From: Pararoseomonas baculiformis
GTDB taxonomy: Bacteria > Pseudomonadota > Alphaproteobacteria > Acetobacterales > Acetobacteraceae
Assembly: GCF_017813395.1 (NCBI RefSeq)
Contig: NZ_JAGIZB010000001.1
Coordinates: 124,001 to 188,000 of the forward strand
Length of the DNA: 64,000 bases
Direction of reading: 5' to 3'
Made by a program: the position numbers and the translations under genes. Within the stretch, counting starts at the first letter, position 1; every line of letters begins with the position of its first letter. Under the pieces are notes generated by a model. That model searched no databases, was not told the DNA's origin, and saw only the letters and a program-made list of their open reading frames with translations. Positions 61,476 through 64,000 of this stretch are shown here, one piece after another.

Positions 61476-61778
61476 ATGACGGCGTTTTTCTGGCTGATCG
61501 ACAGGCTGATCGGTCTCTACATCTGGGTGCTGATCATCGCGGCGGTGTTCAGCCTGCTCACCGCCTTCAACGTGCTGGATACGCGCAACCGCCTGGTCTG
61601 GACGATCGGGGACTTCCTCTGGCGCGTGACGGAACCCGCCCTGCGGCCGATCCGGCGCATCCTGCCGAACCTGGGGGGCGTGGACCTCTCTCCCCTGGTG
61701 CTGATCCTGCTGCTCCAGGCGCTGCAGATCTTCCTCAGCATCACGGTCTATCCCGCCATGCTGCGGCTGGCCGCCTGA
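61476..61778 (+). CDS. YggT family membrane protein
   Basis: A 100-residue protein with one YggT repeat. [20 protein letters not shown] is helix 1, [20 protein letters not shown] is the conserved amphipathic loop and [20 protein letters not shown] is helix 2. The ATG at 61476 follows GGGGG. Upstream ATG codons in frame (61371, 61380) would add about 35 glycine/proline-rich residues that do not match the family. YggT proteins are linked to osmotic stress, K+ and division-site functions in various bacteria. folD starts 1 base after its stop. Confidence 0.9.
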   Translation: MTAFFWLIDRLIGLYIWVLIIAAVFSLLTAFNVLDTRNRLVWTIGDFLWRVTEPALRPIRRILPNLGGVDLSPLVLILLLQALQIFLSITVYPAMLRLAA

Positions 61779-61779
61779 G

Positions 61780-62706
61780 ATGACGGCCCGGCTCCTCGAC
61801 GGGAAGGCGATTGGCGCGCTGCTCCGCGCGGGGCTCGCGGAGCGCGTCGCCGCCCTCTCCTTCCGCCCCGGCCTCCGCGTGGTGCGCGTGGGGGACGACC
61901 CCGCGAGCGTCGTCTATGTCCGTTCCAAGGACCGGGCGGCGAAGGAGGCGGGCTATGACAGCGAGACCATCCTCCTGCCGGAGACGGTGGCGGAATCGGA
62001 GCTTCTGGCAGTCGTGCGCAGGCTGAACGCCGATCCGGCGGTCGATGGCATCCTCGTCCAGCTTCCCCTGCCGAAGCATATCGACCCGCAGACGGTGCTG
62101 GAGGCGGTGGACCCCGCCAAGGACGTGGACGGCTTCCATCCGGTGAATGCGGGCCGCCTGGCCGCGGGCCTGCCGGGGCTGGTGCCCTGCACGCCGAAGG
62201 GGGTGATGCATCTGCTGGCCGAGGCCGGGGTGAAGCTTTCCGGCGCCCGCGCCGTGGTGCTCGGCCGCAGCGCCATCGTCGGGCGGCCCATGGCGGCGCT
62301 GCTGCTGGCCGCCGACGCCACCGTGACCATGCTGCATTCCCGCTCCCGCGACATCGCGGAGGAATGCCGCCGGGCGGAGGTGCTGGTGGCCGCCGTGGGC
62401 CGGGCGAACATGGTGCGCGGCGACTGGATCGCCCCGGGCGCCGTGGTGGTGGATGTGGGCATCAACCGCCTGCCCGACGGCAAGCTGACCGGCGATGTGG
62501 AGTTCGGCGCGGCGCGGGAGCGCGCGGGCTCGATCACCCCCGTGCCCGGCGGCGTCGGCCCCATGACCATCGCCTGCCTGCTGGAGAACACGCTGGAAGC
62601 CGCCCTGGCCCGCCGCGGCAAGGAGGAACTGCAGCCCAATGGCGGGGTGGCGGAGTTGCAGGCCACGCCCGAGCAGTCCTACGGCCACGGCCCCGGTCTG
62701 GCCTGA
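61780..62706 (+). CDS. folD: Bifunctional methylenetetrahydrofolate dehydrogenase/cyclohydrolase FolD
   Basis: A 308-residue enzyme interconverting 5,10-methylene-, methenyl- and 10-formyl-tetrahydrofolate with [24 protein letters not shown] contains the catalytic tyrosine and lysine. [40 protein letters not shown] (Rossmann NADP site) and [20 protein letters not shown] are the other signatures. The last 25 residues after LARRGKEEL are an unconserved tail. It is coupled to yggT, whose stop is one base upstream. Confidence 0.96.
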   Translation: MTARLLDGKAIGALLRAGLAERVAALSFRPGLRVVRVGDDPASVVYVRSKDRAAKEAGYDSETILLPETVAESELLAVVRRLNADPAVDGILVQLPLPKHIDPQTVLEAVDPAKDVDGFHPVNAGRLAAGLPGLVPCTPKGVMHLLAEAGVKLSGARAVVLGRSAIVGRPMAALLLAADATVTMLHSRSRDIAEECRRAEVLVAAVGRANMVRGDWIAPGAVVVDVGINRLPDGKLTGDVEFGAARERAGSITPVPGGVGPMTIACLLENTLEAALARRGKEELQPNGGVAELQATPEQSYGHGPGLA

Positions 62707-62710
62707 GCCG

Positions 62711-62956
62711 ATGCTGTTCCGCATCCTCCAGAGCGTGGGCATCCTGGCATTACTGGCCTGCGCGGTCCTGGCCCTGCAGGGCACGCCGCTCCTCGGCCCC
62801 GAATGGTCGCGCGCGCGCATCCTCTATGCCGGGGCGGGCTCGATCTCGGCGCTCAGCCTGCTGGCCATGGGCCGGATCGGGCTGATGCTGCGCCGGCTGG
62901 AGGCGAGCCAGGCCGCGCTGCTGGCGCGGATCGAGAGCCAGGCCGGGCGGGAATGA
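62711..62956 (+). CDS. Small two-helix membrane protein of unknown function
   Basis: An 81-residue protein. It has two hydrophobic segments (LQSVGILALLACAVLALQG, and YAGAGSISALSLLAMGRIGL) and a charged helical C-terminus (RRLEASQAALLARIESQAGR) that could form a coiled coil. No family is recognised. It lies 4 bases after folD and overlaps the transporter gene as ATGA, so it belongs to the yggT-folD transcript. Confidence 0.65.
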   Translation: MLFRILQSVGILALLACAVLALQGTPLLGPEWSRARILYAGAGSISALSLLAMGRIGLMLRRLEASQAALLARIESQAGRE

Positions 62957-63873
62957 GGCCTACCGACCTCCTCATCGCCGCCAGCTTCGTCCTGATCTGG
63001 GGCTCGGCCTTCAACGCGGCGCGCTTCGTCGTGCTGGAATGGCCGCCCTTCTGGGCCCTGGCCCTGCGGTTCTGCCTTACCGCCCCGCTGCTGTTGGGCA
63101 TCGCCTGGGCCACGCGTTCCCGCCTTCCAGCGCGGGGCGACCTGGGGCGGGTGGTGCTGATGGGGCTGCTGGGCACGGGCGGGTATCTCGCCTTCTCCTG
63201 GTGGGCCATGGCGCTCATCCCCTCGGGCCTCGTCGCGCTGGTCACGGCCTCCACGCCGCTGGTCGTTGCCCTGGGGGAGGCGGTGTTCATGGGCCGGCTG
63301 CCCTCCGCCATGGCCTGGGCCGGGCTGGGGCTGGGCTGGGCCGGGGTGGCCGTGCTTGGCGGGGCGCGGCTGTCCGGGCATTTCGGGGAGGCGGAAGGGC
63401 TGACCGAGGCGCTGGGCGTGGGCCTTGCGCTGTTGGGCGCGGCCTCCCAGGCCGCAGGGCTGCTGGTCTTCGCCCCGGCACGCAGCCGGGTGGATCTCTG
63501 GTCCGCCAGCGCGGGGCAGAGCGTGGTCAGCGCCGCGCTGCTGCTGCTGCTTGCCCTGGCGCTGGAAGGCGCACCGCCCAGCGGCGGTAGCCCGCAGGTC
63601 TGGCTCGGGCTGGCCTACAGCGTCACCGTCGTCGGGATCGGCGGCTATGCGCTGCTCTTCATGACCCTGCGCCGCTTCCCCGCCTCCACCGCCGCCGCCC
63701 TGCAGCTCCTCGCCCCGCCCGTGGCGGCGGTGCTGGGCTGGGCGGTGCTGGGGGAGGTGCTGGGCTGGGCCGACCTGGCCGGCGGCATGCTGACCCTCGG
63801 CGGGCTGATGCTGCTCTTCCGCGCCCGCGCGGCAGAAACCAGGGCCGCCGTCCGCAAGGCCGCGCCGGGCTAG
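62953..63873 (+). CDS. EamA/DMT family transporter
   Basis: A 306-residue, ten-helix drug/metabolite transporter made of two EamA repeats. The first is about residues 5-137 (SFVLIWGSAFNAARFVVLEW, SWWAMALIPSGLVALVTAST, PLVVALGEAVFMGRLP). The second is about 147-290 (YALLFMTLRRFPASTAAALQ, PPVAAVLGWAVLGEVLGWAD). It is probably an exporter of amino acids or metabolites; the substrate is unknown. The start overlaps the preceding stop as ATGA. Confidence 0.9.
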   Translation: MRPTDLLIAASFVLIWGSAFNAARFVVLEWPPFWALALRFCLTAPLLLGIAWATRSRLPARGDLGRVVLMGLLGTGGYLAFSWWAMALIPSGLVALVTASTPLVVALGEAVFMGRLPSAMAWAGLGLGWAGVAVLGGARLSGHFGEAEGLTEALGVGLALLGAASQAAGLLVFAPARSRVDLWSASAGQSVVSAALLLLLALALEGAPPSGGSPQVWLGLAYSVTVVGIGGYALLFMTLRRFPASTAAALQLLAPPVAAVLGWAVLGEVLGWADLAGGMLTLGGLMLLFRARAAETRAAVRKAAPG

Positions 63874-63932
63874 CCGCGCGGCGGCAAGGCCGCCGGTTCC
63901 GGCAGCGGGCACCGGAAAAGCCACCGGAAACG

Positions 63933-63962
63933 GGGCCGCCGACGAAAGCCGGCGGCCCTTTT
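63933..63962 (+). terminator. Terminator after the EamA transporter gene
   Basis: GGGCCGCCG (63933-63941) pairs with CGGCGGCCC (63950-63958) and is followed by TTTT (63959-63962). It lies 59 bases after the stop codon and is a classical intrinsic terminator for the yggT-folD-EamA run. Confidence 0.8.
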
Positions 63963-64000
63963 CGCGTTTAGGGCTGCACACCGGCCGAGAAATGAGCGAA

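Noticed and set aside
63992-64000. Start of another gene at the right edge
   Set aside because: ATGAGCGAA could begin a plus-strand gene, but only three codons are visible and no clear ribosome binding site precedes it.

Overview
The window is a 64 kb piece of a very GC-rich bacterial chromosome. It carries a GcrA cell-cycle regulator, an AddAB (not RecBCD) recombination pair, a PmtA-type lipid methyltransferase, an AmgK-MurU cell-wall recycling pair and several Bug-type solute-binding proteins. Together these point to an alphaproteobacterium, most likely a Roseomonas-like member of the Acetobacteraceae; the family placement is inference. Genes are densely packed, many overlap as ATGA, GTGA or TTGA, and almost everything reads as stable core chromosome. 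I see no insertion sequence, prophage, CRISPR array or rRNA; there is one tRNA.

Layout. 1-4.2 kb: the end of an LrgB-family gene, RNase D, PmtA and a LOV-domain hybrid histidine kinase. 4.2-5.8 kb: a Bug solute-binding protein and a YciI-like protein. 5.9-14.6 kb: a minus-strand run tsaE-amgK-murU-addB-addA. 14.7-23.3 kb: a small lipoprotein, a ferredoxin reductase-like flavoprotein, GST, VOC and FkbM proteins, a WecA/MraY-like transferase, a YjbF-like lipoprotein, an L,D-transpeptidase, RibA and an OmpR-type regulator. 23.4-28.3 kb: a PhoR-like kinase, an LpoA-like lipoprotein overlapping head-to-head with rsmI, and a glycosyltransferase. 28.4-38.6 kb: a molybdopterin hydroxylase large subunit with an SDR enzyme, a chemoreceptor, HemW, YbaK, a DHA2-like MFS pump and an SbmA/YddA-like ABC exporter. 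38.9-42.5 kb: a small secreted protein, a penicillin-binding-like hydrolase with a formamidase-family protein, and GcrA.

42.6-51 kb holds a TetA-family MFS pump behind an apparent peptide-dependent attenuator, then a seven-gene minus-strand run: a DegT aminotransferase, a DmpA-like peptidase and a complete phosphonate-type ABC importer (phnC, two phnD, two phnE). 51.3-55.7 kb is a compact cluster of MFS transporter, RutB-like hydrolase, FAD monooxygenase and Bug protein that looks catabolic. 55.8-64 kb: acetyl-CoA synthetase, a His/Pro/Tyr-rich secreted protein, a YciI-EVE-Rieske mini-operon, small stress membrane proteins, tRNA-Ala(CGC), YggT, FolD and an EamA transporter.

The most interesting signal is in the 359 bases upstream of the TetA-family pump. 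There is a good sigma-70-type promoter, an eight-codon leader peptide (MSEIVVVF) with its own ribosome binding site, and four mutually exclusive pairing arms built from two identical 9-base copies. The last arm abuts the pump's ribosome binding site. This is the architecture of antibiotic-induced translation attenuators such as ermC, but here it precedes an MFS pump in an alphaproteobacterium. Other points worth checking are apparent CTG starts, a triplicated start region in phnE2, and a hairpin array at 51.0-51.3 kb.
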